DNA from: Xanthostigma xanthostigma
Lineage: Eukaryota; Arthropoda; Insecta; Raphidioptera; Raphidiidae
Assembly (NCBI GenBank): GCA_963575645.1
Contig: OY754465.1
Coordinates: 38,265,501-38,329,500 of the forward strand
DNA: 64,000 nucleotides
Direction of reading: 5' to 3'
Position numbers and translations under genes: made by a program. The notes below the pieces were generated by a model. It was not told the origin of the DNA, did no database searches, and was given only the letters and a program-made list of their open reading frames with translations. Shown piece after piece: positions 23,117 through 34,560 of the stretch; position 1 is the stretch's first letter, and the number at the start of each line of letters is the position of its first letter.

Positions 23117-23737
23117 ACAGACCAAGGCGGCCGGAGTGGCGGTGGCGATAATAGCCGCGGTGGCGATCGTGGCTGCGATCAGATCCAGACACACCAAAGC
23201 GAATTTATCGCCTGATCGCGCACATAGAAAAACTCAAAACAAATTAAAATAAAAGGTATAAGTATATATATATATATCAATAAGTTAAATGAATTTAATA
23301 AATATGACTTGTTGTGAACTACAAGAATTTTTACTTGTAGCAGCTATTTTAGAAGACAACGAAAAAGACGAGTAAGTTTTATTTTCTCTCTTTCTCTATT
23401 TTTCTCTTATTAACTATTACAACTATTACGTATTAAAATATATTTAATTTGCACAAATAGAATTAACAAATCATATAAAATTTTATGCATTTTAACATGC
23501 TCAATAACTTTTTCGGTAATACTCAAAATTTCAATTTTATTTGCAACTAATAGCTAACAGCGTTCAGCGGCCAAATACGACACGAAACGTTTGCCCGCCA
23601 CCGCATAGTGGACGCTAGAATGAACGCTGCAAATTCCCACCAAAATGACCGCGAACGCACTCCTGTCTGAACACGTAAATTAAAATAATATGTTTTATTT
23701 TACCGTCACCGCCACTCGGGCCGCCTTGGTCTGTGAA
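23117..23737. mobile_element. 621-bp TIR element, GC-rich ends
   Basis: CACAGACCAAGGCGGCCGGA with AGTGGCGGTG at the left is mirrored by CACCGCCACT and CGGGCCGCCTTGGTCTGTG at the right, about 30 bp of TIR with one mismatch. The interior is AT-rich with a GC-rich subterminal part around 23560-23665 (AACGCTG, GAACGC words). No transposase frame. The flanking TSD is not clear. The GC-rich DNA at 22805-23110 carries similar words and may belong to an older, larger element. Confidence 0.68.
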
Positions 23738-26340
23738 ATCTTTAAAAATGAACAAGCACTAGTATGGAGAATTTATATATTTTAATCTATTTAAACTATT
23801 TGTGGTTTCGTGTAATTCAGAAGTAACTTTTGAGAGGTGAACCACATTTAGGAGTATTTTTTTACGATATCGGATATGAATTATTGTAGGTACTGTTAAA
23901 AATATAAATTGACTGTTTGAATGATTTTATTTTTATAACCCGTCAACTGGGTATTTAAACGAGATATAGTTCAAGTATAGTGAGTGCGAGAAGAACGGAA
24001 GACGATTTTTTTAAGTTTCCAATCCTGGATATTATTTCTACTTTGCGAACAGGAAGGGGCGTGTCGAATGAATGTCCCACTCAACGCATTTGTATTTTGT
24101 ACCTAAACTACTCGCCAGCCAATCTGTTCCCCGCCAGTAGCCCGTTTCTTTCACTCTTGAGTGTGCCTTTTTTAGTTTCGCTGCTGAACGAAATTACTTC
24201 CATTACGACTAAAGAAGTTTCACTTCAAAAAAACTATACCTACGTATAATAGGTAGCTCAACGTGCGCGATTTCAGTTCACCATCACCGCCCATTGCGTG
24301 ATTTGAAAGCTATTGCGCTTTTTTGAAAAAGTGACTCCCAGCACATCCTTACATGAGATTTACATGAATCACCGAAGAAACAATGTATTTGTTTTAAATG
24401 TCATACTCAGTCATTACATTATTGTTATTTATTATTATGACCTCCACATAAATTACTCAGAGTTATTCAGGAATATTGGACCTAAGAATAGACGAGCATA
24501 TATATATAGCAATGCCGTTGTTTATATGACGTTTCGATGACTGCAGTACTATTACAAGTCTTCAGTTTTCAAATTCTAAATCCGTGACTTGGTAAAAGTA
24601 TATCGGTTGGATTTTCAGTGACTTTATAAAATATTCTATTAACTTTTTGATGCCAAACAAGACATTTGGTAAAATGAATAAATAAATATCTTATGTCGTC
24701 AACGAAACTATATATGACTTCCCATAATATAGCAAATTAACTTTAATAAATTTTTATCAATGTTTCTCAGATTTTATAGTTTTCTTGCAAGCCAGCGTAC
24801 ATTTTCGTTCTACATAATAAAAATGCGATGAACAATTCCATCCTAGTAAGTAGTAATCTCTTGTATAACACCGTCGTGTCAGTAAGCTTAAAGTATACTA
24901 ATTGCAGTCAAAATAAAAATATGTAAATAAATTATTAAGTTCTGTAACATTATCCCTAAATTGTTTTGAGTGTTTTATAATATTATATTATGCATACATA
25001 GCAATTGATATGTGAGGTGTATTTATAAAATTGTAAACAATAGAATAGAGAAAATGATTCATCTCAAGTTATGTGATTCAGATTTGCGGTCTGAGGAGAC
25101 ACAAATGTTCTGGCACAGGTGAATGTAATGTAATTTCGTGATTTTGTCGGTCGTTTATGCAATTTTACGCAAGGCAGCTTATAAGATAATCAAACTAGCA
25201 ACCCTGTTCCAGAAGTTTTCAGTATAATTAATAAACTTTTTAGTTTCAGTAATTTCATAAAAAATTCTGTTAAAGTCAGGAACCGATCTAGAACTCAAAA
25301 TACGATTCTTCTCTCTGGATCCATGCGTGATGATCAAAACCAAAATCAGTCCCAGAACACATTGATGAGGAACCGGACGAACGACCGGGAAGTTAGTGGA
25401 TTACGGGTCAAACAAAAAATAAAACTTCGAATATAAATGTTGTAAAAAAATTGAAGCGAGGCTGGTCAAAGAAGTAGCCTGATAATAAAATGGTGGACAG
25501 TTCGAATTTGGTTTATGGTACAGTGTCAAACATATTTTAGATATGTTATTAAATCTATAATACATGCTTGGAAGCTTACTGTTTGAAATAGTATAATCAA
25601 TTATCATAAGCAATATCATTAAAGAGTTTGTATAAATAAAAAAATCAGTAGTACTTCGATACTCGTTTGTAATAAAAGTTGTTTCAAAGAAATATCAATA
25701 TTACGTATTCAATCATCAGTAAATATGGCGGATATTGCAAAAGACCTACAAGTGCAGTTATAATGAAAAACAAGAACATTGTATTGTAAAGTCATTTACG
25801 CAATGAAATAAAATTGAGGAAATGCAAGTCTTGCTAATATGATTAAACTTTTCTTAAATCTAAGAACTGGTAAAAGTAATAATTTTCCTGTTATCTTTCC
25901 CAGCTTCTTTACATGTGTGATTTTTTCAAAACTTTAGATCAAACATTTTTGGACATAAAAGGAGGGGGCATAGTTTTTTTATACATTTTTATAAAATTCC
26001 CTATAAAACGTCAATCATACGATCATATATAAATTTAGTGTTTGCAACGATATGCTACATGTTAAATTAAAAACAAAAAAATCCAGCCAATTGGGAGACG
26101 GGATCATTCCAACTTCAAAAATATTGACATTTGATATAGTATAATAAAGGAAATAAAATTTCTGTTATCGCGTGCGGCAGCGCTGGTAACGGCTAGTATT
26201 AAATATAATAATATTTGGTATTCGTTTTCATCTGTTTAATATGTTACCACGTCATGTAAAAATTAATCAAAGCATGCTTGTTAACTACCTAACTTAACAG
26301 ATGTACTGAACAAAAGAACAACAGTGAATGTCATTTAAAA
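23738..26340. other. Intergenic, no gene seen
   Basis: About 2.6 kb without a recognisable exon, RNA gene or complete element. The partial dispersed repeat at 26080-26200 (partner of 11735-11860) is the only assigned piece. Short frames are scattered and look random. Confidence 0.45.
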
Positions 26341-26415
26341 TCTAATATTGGCATATTAATATAATATAATAATATAATAATAATTATAATAATATAATTA
26401 ATTAATATAATATAA

Positions 26416-26592
26416 TATTGGCTACTATACCAACAATATATATTGTTGGTATAGTAGCTACGGATATCATCAATGTATTACAAAAAATGTTCCATAATAA
26501 AAATAAAAACATACAAACCTTTCTTGGGCGCCCTTGTGGAACGAATTTCTGTAATACATTATTGATTTCCATAGCTACCATACCAACAAAAC
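26416..26592. repeat. Stacked palindromes (foldback)
   Basis: A near-perfect palindrome of about 40 bp, with CTATACCAACAATATA mirrored by TATTGTTGGTATAG, sits at 26420-26459. Its right half then pairs again with 26545-26590: TATAGTAGCTACGG, ATGTATTACA and TGTTCC against GGAACG, TGTAATACATTATTGAT and ATAGCTACCATACCAA. Two alternative hairpins can therefore form from one arm. Likely a rearranged MITE. Confidence 0.7.
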
Positions 26593-26627
26593 ATGCAATA
26601 TCACTTGTCGACATCACAAAATATCCG

Positions 26628-26705
26628 TAAGCTGAGGTGGGGATTCGAATCCCGAACAGTCTGAATCAAACACCATCAGGCTGACCGTTACACCAGACTG
26701 TCATC
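26628..26705 (-). mobile_element. tRNA-like sequence, probably SINE or tRNA pseudogene
   Basis: On the minus strand the A-box-like TGGTGTAACGGTCAGCCTGA and the B-box GGGATTCGAATCCC are clear and correctly spaced. The acceptor arms do not pair and the anticodon arm is irregular, so a functional tRNA is unlikely. No A-rich tail or TSD was found, leaving a tRNA pseudogene as the alternative. Confidence 0.5.
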
Positions 26706-26928
26706 CGTGCTTTGAAATTTATTCAAACGTGACACTGCATTGGGTTGGAGGTTTTACTGCTTATGCGTGATATGCTTATTTTTACAACATATCAATTACG
26801 GACACCCGTGGTGCATTTAATTGATAGCGCTAGTTGACAACCCGCCATTTGACTCTCCTCCTTAACTTCTGTTTTTCTCAATAAACTACGCATAGGTACC
26901 TGTCGCACATGATTTGTTCTCAGTGAAT

Positions 26929-27477
26929 CAGAGATGAGCATATTGGTTACTTTCAGGAAAACGGTACTTTGATGACTGCGACTTCCAAGTACCGGTGATT
27001 TTTAGTAGCGACCAGTGATCACCGATAAGACTATGCGCGTACATCAGTACAAATAGGTTAGCGACCAGCTATCGCTGATAACTGAAAAGACTACGCAGGT
27101 GCATTCACAGGTATAGCTAGTCTGAACTGAACTCACGTCTTACTGGCCACTGCAGTGAACAGTTAAATCCACATATTGGCGACTAACCGATGGTAAAATA
27201 TCGCTCATTATATAGTGATTGTCGTTATAGTAATACATAATAATTCATTACTGCATTTTGTGTTTAATAAAATTTGTTATAAATAATTATAATTACTTAG
27301 TTATCGTTCATTTCATTATTTTTTCGGTACATAATATTTCTTATGTGACGATATTTTTTTTCGCTATAATCGCTAGTTAGCTACCGGTAGTTGTACTGAA
27401 GTCGTTGCAGTGAACAATGAAAACCAAATATTAACGACTAAATGACTGCCCCGGTTGTGAAATATCGCCCATCTCTA
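26929..27477. mobile_element. AGAGATG hAT family, copy 2, with 8-bp duplication CAGTGAAT
   Basis: It starts CAGAGATGAGCATATT and ends GCCCATCTCTA. CAGTGAAT stands at 26921-26928 and 27478-27485. This copy is uninterrupted and serves as the empty-site reference for the nested element in copy 1. 549 bp, no ORF. Confidence 0.9.
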
Positions 27478-27485
27478 CAGTGAAT

Positions 27486-27895
27486 GACTAATGTAGCCGC
27501 GGATCTATACAAACTGAATGGAATAGATCAGCGTTTCCTAGACTTCTTCGTCTACGGATCTCTCAGGGAGTAACAAAATTGTCAAAAAGAAATTTGAAAA
27601 CTAGTAAATGTATCGATTTTTAATGTACTGTTATAATGATAATTACTTGAAAATTTTCAATTGGTAATAGGTCTTTTAAACTCTTTAAAAAACCTCTTAT
27701 TTTCAATAAACGCTTATATTAAGCTACTGTGGTTTTTTGGTGGATTTAAATTTTATATAAAAAAGAGTTGGCTTAGTCTCAAAACATCACAATTCAGACT
27801 TGTTTGACATTTTCTAATTAAAATATCTTTAAAACCCTTGTGAAATATATGTGACTTTATTATTTTCTGTACATGATGTTCTGGACGTATCTACG
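27486..27895. other. Region upstream of trehalase, presumed promoter side
   Basis: 410 bp of AT-rich DNA between the hAT copy and the proposed trehalase start. No TATA box or initiator can be chosen with confidence. A transposon therefore lies only about 0.4 kb upstream of the modelled first exon. Confidence 0.35.
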
Positions 27896-30800
27896 ATGTT
27901 TAAACTTGCTTCCTCAAAATTTTCAATACTAAGACGAGTTTGTAACATTACTTTATCGCATAAAAGGTAAGATTTTTAATATTACATCATATAACTTAGC
28001 TTTTAATAATTATTGTCAGAAAATCAATCTTAAAAATAAATAATTATTTGTTATTAATAAACATATAAATTATAGTAAGTATTCAATTGTTTGGTTTATC
28101 AATATTAGTGTGCATTTTTGATTCTATATTATTTCGATATTCTAAAAATGGTTATTCCTAGTTGTCATATAGAAACGAAGAATTGCACCTCATTGAGATT
28201 ATGTAATAACAGAACTCTTAAAGTTTGTTTGATTCACTTAAGTATACTTTAACTTTTAGGGTCAATGCACTTATGCTATATTTTTATAGCGAAAATTCGC
28301 GATTCAGCAACTGTATTGCGACTGAATCGCGATTTGACGATTACTCATTTGCACAAAATTTGTTTCAGATTTTATAAAAAGGTAAGTTTAAGTAAAGACA
28401 TATTTTGTCAAGGAGAAATTTTACACGACGTGCAGTTAAAATATGTATTTGGCGATTCGAAAACCTTTGTGGATTTAAAATTAAAATCGCCAGCAGATGA
28501 TATTTTTTTAAATTATTACAAATTGAAAGAGGACTCTGGCGGTGACATAAATATAAGAGATTTAGAAAATTTCCTCGAAGACAATTTTGAATCTGAACAT
28601 ACATTAAGTGAATGGGAGCCAACAGATTGGGTTGAAAATCCAAAACTTATAGAAAAAATAGCTGATGGTCGTCTGAAACAATTTGCTCTTGACGTAAATT
28701 CAATTTGGAAAATTTTAGGACGAACAATTTCAGAAGATGTAATAAATCAGTCTGATAAATATTCACTACTTTATGTACCGGAACCTTTTATTATACCTGG
28801 AGGAAGGTTTCGCGAATTTTATTATTGGGACAGCTATTGGATAATATGCGGCTTACTTCTGTCTGGAATGAACAATACTGTCAAAGGAATGATAACAAAT
28901 TATTTATATTTAGTGGAAGAGTTCGGAATTATTCCAAATGGTGGTCGCATCTACTATATGGATAGATCTCAGCCGCCGATGCTTATTCCAATGGTCGATA
29001 AATATGTCGAGGTTACAAATGATATTGAATTTTTATATCACGCGCTTCCTGGTATGGAAAAGGAATTCATGTTTTGGCAATTGAACCGTTTGATTAAAGT
29101 ACAAAAAGATGGAGAAGTTTATGATATGTTTCATTTCAGTTCGGAATCTTTCGAACCGAGACCAGAATCTTATCGAGAAGATTACGAACATGCTCACACT
29201 TTGCCAGAAGAAGTTAGACAATCGTTTTATCTTAACGTTAGAGCTGCAGCAGAATCAGGTACCTAAAAAAATAATGACTATCTGAGAATGACTTAATGCT
29301 TTCAGTATTTGTCCTCAAAAAATTTAGCAAATAAATATTTTTTGCGCGACCGCCTACAAAATAACTACTTTTCATTTTTCTATAAATCATTTTCGGACTA
29401 ATGCGTAAAATGAAACAAATGGAATGCGATTTTGCCAATCTAATAGTTAGATCTCTGTCAATTGTCATTTAAAACTATATGAGTGACAGAGACAAGAGTA
29501 TAGGTACTGAACAGTACAAAAAAATACCAATATAGCCTAACGTGAACTGCCAAAAAAATAACAAATATTTTTATTGTGATTTAAAAATCAGCTATTTTAT
29601 AGGAGGCATGTGCAAAAAATGTATTATATATCTTGTACATAATGCTATTACGACCTCCGTGATTGTTAAACTCGCTGACTTGTGTGTAACATGGCTCGTA
29701 ACATAATAATTGCATTTACGTACGAGATACATAAAATTCTATTATTATTTTGTCCATATATCTGTTAATTAACTATATGAATCATTGCCTATCTACTCAA
29801 TGTGCGGTGAGTGAACACAACAAAGCGTATCGAAAATATGTCTGCGTCTCTCGATGTAATTCCCTGATTTCTCCGATGATGATGTACTTGTATTCAATCT
29901 GAATAAAGAATCTCTGTTTCAAAAACTTTTTCTACGACGTTAACATGGGCGTACCCAGCTATTGGCCCTGGAGGGGTTAGAAATTTCTTAAGTCGGGTTT
30001 CTCATGCTTGTTTTGCCCTCCTGGATACGCCAGTGCTTACGGCGTTAAAAAAGACAGAAGTATATGTTTGCGCCCTAATAGTTTGATTGCGATTTTATTC
30101 CTATGCTCAGTATAGAATAGAAGTACCTATATGATTTTGCCTTACATATTACTACTGTTATTGAATAGTGGCAATTGCTGCAGGTATGGACTTCAGCTCA
30201 AGATGGTACGTACCACATTGGAAAACTGGCGATCCGTTTACAAACACAAATACTACGTCTATTGTACCAGTATGTCTGAACGCAATTATGCAGTGGAACG
30301 CTCGTCTTCTATCAAAATATTTCGCATTAATCAATATCGGTTACAAAGCGTCATTTTACAATACTTTAGCCGAACGATACCAACTTGCCATTGACAAAGT
30401 ATTGTGGCACGAAGATGTTGGGATATGGTTAGATTGGGATCTTATAAATAAAGCACGACGAGATAAATTTTACTGTTCAAATTTCGCCCCGTTATGGAGT
30501 GGTAGTTTCGATAAAAATGCCAATTTAGGACCAAAGGTTGTAAATTATTGTAAACAGTCTAACATCGTGGCCTACGACGGCGGACTTCCAACAAGTCCAT
30601 ACGAATCGGGACAGCAATGGGATTTTCCAAACTGTTGGGCACCGCATCAGGAATTTGTCATTACTGGTCTAGATAATACAGGTGATCCAGAAGCTCAAAA
30701 ATTGGCAAAAGATTTTGCTAAACAATGGATTATACACAATTGGCTCTCTTATAAGCAGGATCACGCCATGTATGAGAAATACCATGCATATATGATACAT

Positions 30801-30911
30801 ACAGGGGGTGGAGGGGGTGAATACGAAAATCAAGTGGGATTTGGATGGAGTAACGGCACACTGCTTATGTTTTTAGATAAATACTCAGATTTTATTATGG
30901 ATTTAAATTAA
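27896..30911 (+). CDS. Treh: Trehalase (glycoside hydrolase family 37), 3-exon model
   Basis: Splits trehalose, the insect blood sugar, into two glucoses. Exons: 27896-27966 (tentative), 28369-29258 and 30184-30911, giving 562 codons, a usual insect trehalase length. Seen: signature 1 PGGRFREFYYWDSY (167-180), the FSSRW catalytic-acid segment (Asp323), QQWDFPNCWAP (464-474) and GGGGEYENQVGFGW with Glu533 as presumed base. Both splice joins keep frame and have GT-AG ends. The residue before Asp323 is Met, where the family has Trp. The first exon was chosen because its GT donor joins in frame to the TTTCAG acceptor at 28368; an alternative start is ATG 28265 in the open frame. Neither start gives a convincing signal peptide, so a further upstream exon is possible. 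There is no C-terminal membrane helix, so it is of the soluble (Tre-1-like) type. A MITE lies in the second intron. Confidence 0.93.
29333..29625. mobile_element. Dispersed TIR repeat inside the trehalase intron
   Basis: ATTTTTTGCGCGACCGCCTA with CAAAATAACTACTTTT on the left is mirrored by AAAATCAGCTATTTTATAGG then AGGCATGTGCAAAAAAT on the right. It is the uninterrupted relative of 19867-20565. About 290 bp, no ORF. Related sequence continues about 110 bp further right, as it does near 3326 and 20550, so the true unit may be longer. Confidence 0.7.
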
Positions 30912-31717
30912 TTATAATTTTAAATTTGAGTAAACGTAATTATCGATTTTTTTTCAATGTCGACAGCGGCGGTATGAATATTAATGAATTATAGTAATTG
31001 ACGCTTTTTAGACGCCCGCGAAAATATAATTTTATACAGTTTTATTGGAACGTTGCTAAGCAATTTTATTTTATTAAAATAGTTTTGCATCAATATAATA
31101 TAATAATTTTTGAATTTGTATTACAAAACTGTCATTATCTATTAAAATACACAAAAAAACAAATAAGACGTGTAAAAATGGATTTGTGGCGAGAAGAATT
31201 TCAAAATTGTCAATAATTACTTTCTCGTCGCCACAGATTCATATTTTCGATAAAAAAACAGTCTATTTTTATAGATATTAATTTTTTTAAATAGATAGGT
31301 ATACCGGGTGTCCCATTTTAAAGGAACACCTTGAATCACTTACAGTTTTCATTATATGGAAAAATGTCCCGAATAAAAGTTGTTTGATTTGGAGGGGGAC
31401 ATCGTATAAAGACAAATACCACCCCCTACTCTCATCCTCTGCGCAGGGATGAGGGTAACTTTGACTTTTTTAATAGGAATACCTATTTTTTATCATATAT
31501 TAAGATTTTTCCTGAAAAAATATGCAACATTTGTCTGAAACATTTTTTTTACCCGATGCCTCCCTCAACCCTTAAAATTCATGTCAAAAATAGGTTTCCC
31601 GAAACTCCATTAAATGTTTATATCTAAACAACGACGTTGCGCAAAAAATTATGAAAGGTAAGTGTTGTTTGTTTTGGGAACAGTCATTGATTAAACATAA
31701 AAAAAACACCGCCCCCT
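30912..31717. other. Trehalase 3' flank with hairpin and repeat start
   Basis: At 31173-31245 an inverted repeat (ATTTGTGGCGAGAAGAA against TTTCTCGTCGCCACAGAT) would form a hairpin with a loop of about 20 bases. From 31312 the sequence CCGGGTGTCCCATTTTAAAG resembles the start of arthropod repeats. At about 31700-31773, AACACCGCCCC and GGGGCGGTGTT form a second inverted pair. No polyadenylation signal for trehalase could be chosen with confidence. Confidence 0.45.
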
Positions 31718-32515
31718 TTAATCATTAAAAAATTCAGTCACCCCCACCCCCGCGCAGGGGCGGTGTTTTTTTGGTATACATTTCGCGAAGCATGCTTCGC
31801 GAGGCCGCCGCGCGAGGCTGCCGCGCGAAATCAGTACATAGCTTACCGATTTCGCGCGGCAGGCTCGCGCGGCGGCCTCGCGAAGCATACCTGCTTCGCA
31901 CCTAAATCTGCCTCGACTTGAGGCAGCCTCAGAGTGAGCCAGCGGCAGTCGGTTTTTGGTCCACTTCAAAGGCGCCTCGCGACTAAATACTCGCTCTGTT
32001 TGTACCAGTTTTTGTTGTGTGTTTGGACAACGAAAAGTGTATACTTTTAATAGATTTATAATAGATTTATTTAATGTAAGTGCTAATCTTTTTTCCACTT
32101 TAGAATTTGTTAATGTAATTAAGTAATCGAAGTCGTCCAATGACATGCGCGTAAAATGTTTGACGGTATCTTCAACTACTTCAAATACCATATCTTCCAA
32201 TAGTCTATTCCCATACTGTAGTCGATTTCTGAATAACTTTTTCATCCACCAACGCGGCTTTTGTCGTCGTTTCTTCCTATCTGCTAAAATTTGATGTATC
32301 ACAATAAAAGAAAATGCCGCAACAACTGTACGTGACGGTGCCATTCGAACGCCTCGCACTGACTGACGGCTCGCTTTGCTTCGCGACCTTGCCTCATTCC
32401 GCCCAGAAAAATTTCCTGTGAGGCAGCCTCGGGAGAAAGCCTCGCGAGAACGCTGTGCGAGCCTGCCGCGCGAAATCGGTACATAGCTAAGAGAATGTGA
32501 TTCCGTTTCCGTCAC
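31718..32515 (-). pseudogene. PIF/Harbinger transposase N-terminal fragment within a GC-rich repeat element
   Basis: The middle of this 265-codon frame (about residues 78-178, roughly 32285-31985) reads like the N-terminal region of HARBI1/ALP1-like transposases: KPRWWMKKLFRNRLQYGNRL, then HFTRMSLDDFDYLITLTNSK, then LALTL. The catalytic DDE domain is absent, so the element is a deletion derivative. Both ends of the frame are translations of a GC-rich subterminal repeat (CTGCCGCGCGAAATC with GTACATAGCT) present at about 31812-31845 and 32457-32490. An inverted copy at 31848-31880 makes a GC-rich palindrome (31784-31900). Element ends and TSD are not fixed. Confidence 0.65.
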
Positions 32516-32520
32516 GGAAT

Positions 32521-33234
32521 TGTTTTGCTGCCGAACGCGCCAACAGATGTTTCACACCAAAAAATTAAAAATTATCACATTAATAAATTGAGGAAAAAAG
32601 CCTTTCAATTACAAGCATAGCCAACTATCATTTTTATAAAAAAACATAACCTTACTCCGGTACTCGAATATGACAGTTTACGCAGCTTTATTCTGCTTGT
32701 GAAATAATTTAAATGAATGTTCTACAAAGCATAACAATAATATTGAAAATTTAGTTTGTTCCATTATTTTATTTTTTTTGCTGACACCCGACAGGTATAC
32801 CTATGTATATCAATTCTGTTTTCACTAGTGAATTCCTTATGAAAAATTCCAGTTCTTTGCTTATTTAACCTATTTTATCATTACAAGTAACTAAGTGGAC
32901 ACAATAACGGTCAAGAAAATTAGAGCGGTCTGTATGTAGCCTGTTGACGTAGCATCGAACAATGGCCATAATAAAGAATTGGCTCATAAAAAATGTCGTA
33001 AAACGCATCCATTAAGATAATATGATTTTGGTTTATTAATAAAACGTTTCTGCAGACTCGTAAAAATTGACCCCAATATTTTTTCTTTAATTTTATCATT
33101 TCCGAAAGTATACCATGTGCTGGACATGCTGGCGGACGTGCCAGTACGAACCACAGAGCCACAGTTCGCACCACGGATGCACCTACAGATGTGAGTTTTA
33201 CTGACGTCTGCAGATGCGAATGTGAAAATAATAA
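32521..33234. other. Intergenic, no gene seen
   Basis: AT-rich sequence with short frames only. No exon, RNA gene or element end can be supported up to the solo LTR at 33235. Confidence 0.45.
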
Positions 33235-33754
33235 TGTAACAAAACTGTTCTAATTCGTGGAGGAAAATATTTATTTACAGTAGTAAAACAGTTAAACACA
33301 CAAACGAAAGGTACTTCTTTATAGCGTAACAGAAACAAAACAACAGTTCTAACTAATAAAATGATACAATAAGTAATGAACAATACAAAGTCACTGTACA
33401 ACTATGTACACAAGATTATGTACAACACAGGAACACACCAAAATTTATTTAACACACTTATTTATTAACTATATATAGTTCTATTTATTTCGTACCCTAT
33501 GATTTACACTGTTCATTTATTTATTTATATCAACAGTTACTTCAATTTATGTCGATTGTTCACTCGATGAGGGACACTGTATGACTGTCCTTGTATGACT
33601 GTCCCTGTGTGACTGTCCCTTACCTACGTCTATTGTTGGAACAACAATCAAGCCGATTGTTGTCTCCCACAACAATCGGTGTGTCTTTGTTAGAATGACG
33701 AGTCGATTATTGTCTCACGAACTTCTCTGTCGTCTCAACGGGGAGTTTGTAACA
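33235..33754 (-). mobile_element. Solo LTR, copy A (4-bp duplication ATAA)
   Basis: On the minus strand it runs TGTTACAAACTCC...AGTTTTGTTACA. ATAA stands at 33231-33234 and 33755-33758. About the first 200 bp from the left (AACAGTTAAACACACAAACG, GCGTAACAGAAACAAAACA) are shared with the LTRs at 36094 and 41396. No internal retrotransposon sequence is attached. Near its other end it carries a short tandem block (GACTGTCC x3-4, about 33582-33620). 4-bp duplications and TG...CA ends fit a Gypsy-like LTR. Confidence 0.82.
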
Positions 33755-33758
33755 ATAA

Positions 33759-34552
33759 TAATATTTTTAAGAACAAATGCGATTTCCGATTGGTATATAT
33801 TAAAATATCGTGAAATTAAGTCAAAGAGATTGTAGTTTATTATCATTTTTATTAAGAAAGTCATTATTTTTATTATTTGGTCGTCAAATTTCAGAATTGG
33901 TAAAGTATATTTGAAGAATAATAGCATTTCAGCTTTTTCAAGGTAAAGACAATTTCGCAAAGGTTCTGCTGGCCGGCAGGCTGGGTACGAGGCTGGAAAT
34001 GACATCACTGCGGGGTAGCCTGCTTGCTCACAACATAGATTTTAAAATTAGAACAGGAGCTATTTTTCTTGCTAGGTCCTCTGCTTGCTCTGAGCAAGAA
34101 CCAATCAGGAAACAGTATCTTGTCACGTGTGCGACATGAATAAACATCCACAAACCAACATGGCGTCATTCTGCTCAGAGTTAGACAACAGACACGTTTT
34201 GCTCTGTGTTTATATTTGAATTGTCACTGCGCGCGCACCAGATATATTCACAAAACAAGCTTGGAAAGACGTCTCGGTTGAAGCGTGTACATAAAATCAA
34301 TTATCAAAACCAGCGCTAGAAAACTAGTAGTCAAATCTAGCAAGAAATCTAGAGAAATATCTTCTCTCGTGTGCAGCGGCCTTTACATCACAAATTCGCA
34401 TTCGATTAAGCTCCGCAACGACTGTATCAGATGCGAATGCAGATGTCCAAAATAATGCGAATGCTCCGCGATTATGGACGCGGATGCAGACGTTTTCAAC
34501 ATCTTTAGTACGCAATGATACAAAACAGATCATCTGTTATTTTTAAAATATT
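33759..34552. other. Intergenic, no gene seen
   Basis: AT-rich to moderately GC DNA. At 34380-34500 there are repeated GCGAATGC/GATGCAG words that resemble the interior of the element at 22123-22533, possibly a diverged relative. No exon recognised. Confidence 0.4.
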
Positions 34553-34560
34553 ACCTATAG

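Noticed and set aside
23004-23252. 82-codon Ala/Val-rich frame resembling a membrane segment
   Set aside because: It overlaps the GC-rich end of a TIR element, whose GGTGGCGAT-type words create the Ala/Val pattern.
26628-26705. tRNA gene on the minus strand
   Set aside because: The A and B boxes are good, but the acceptor and anticodon arms fail to fold. At best a pseudogene.
33582-33720. CRISPR-like short direct repeats (GACTGTCC and ACAATC words)
   Set aside because: Repeats are 8-12 bp, irregularly spaced and inside a solo LTR of a eukaryotic genome.
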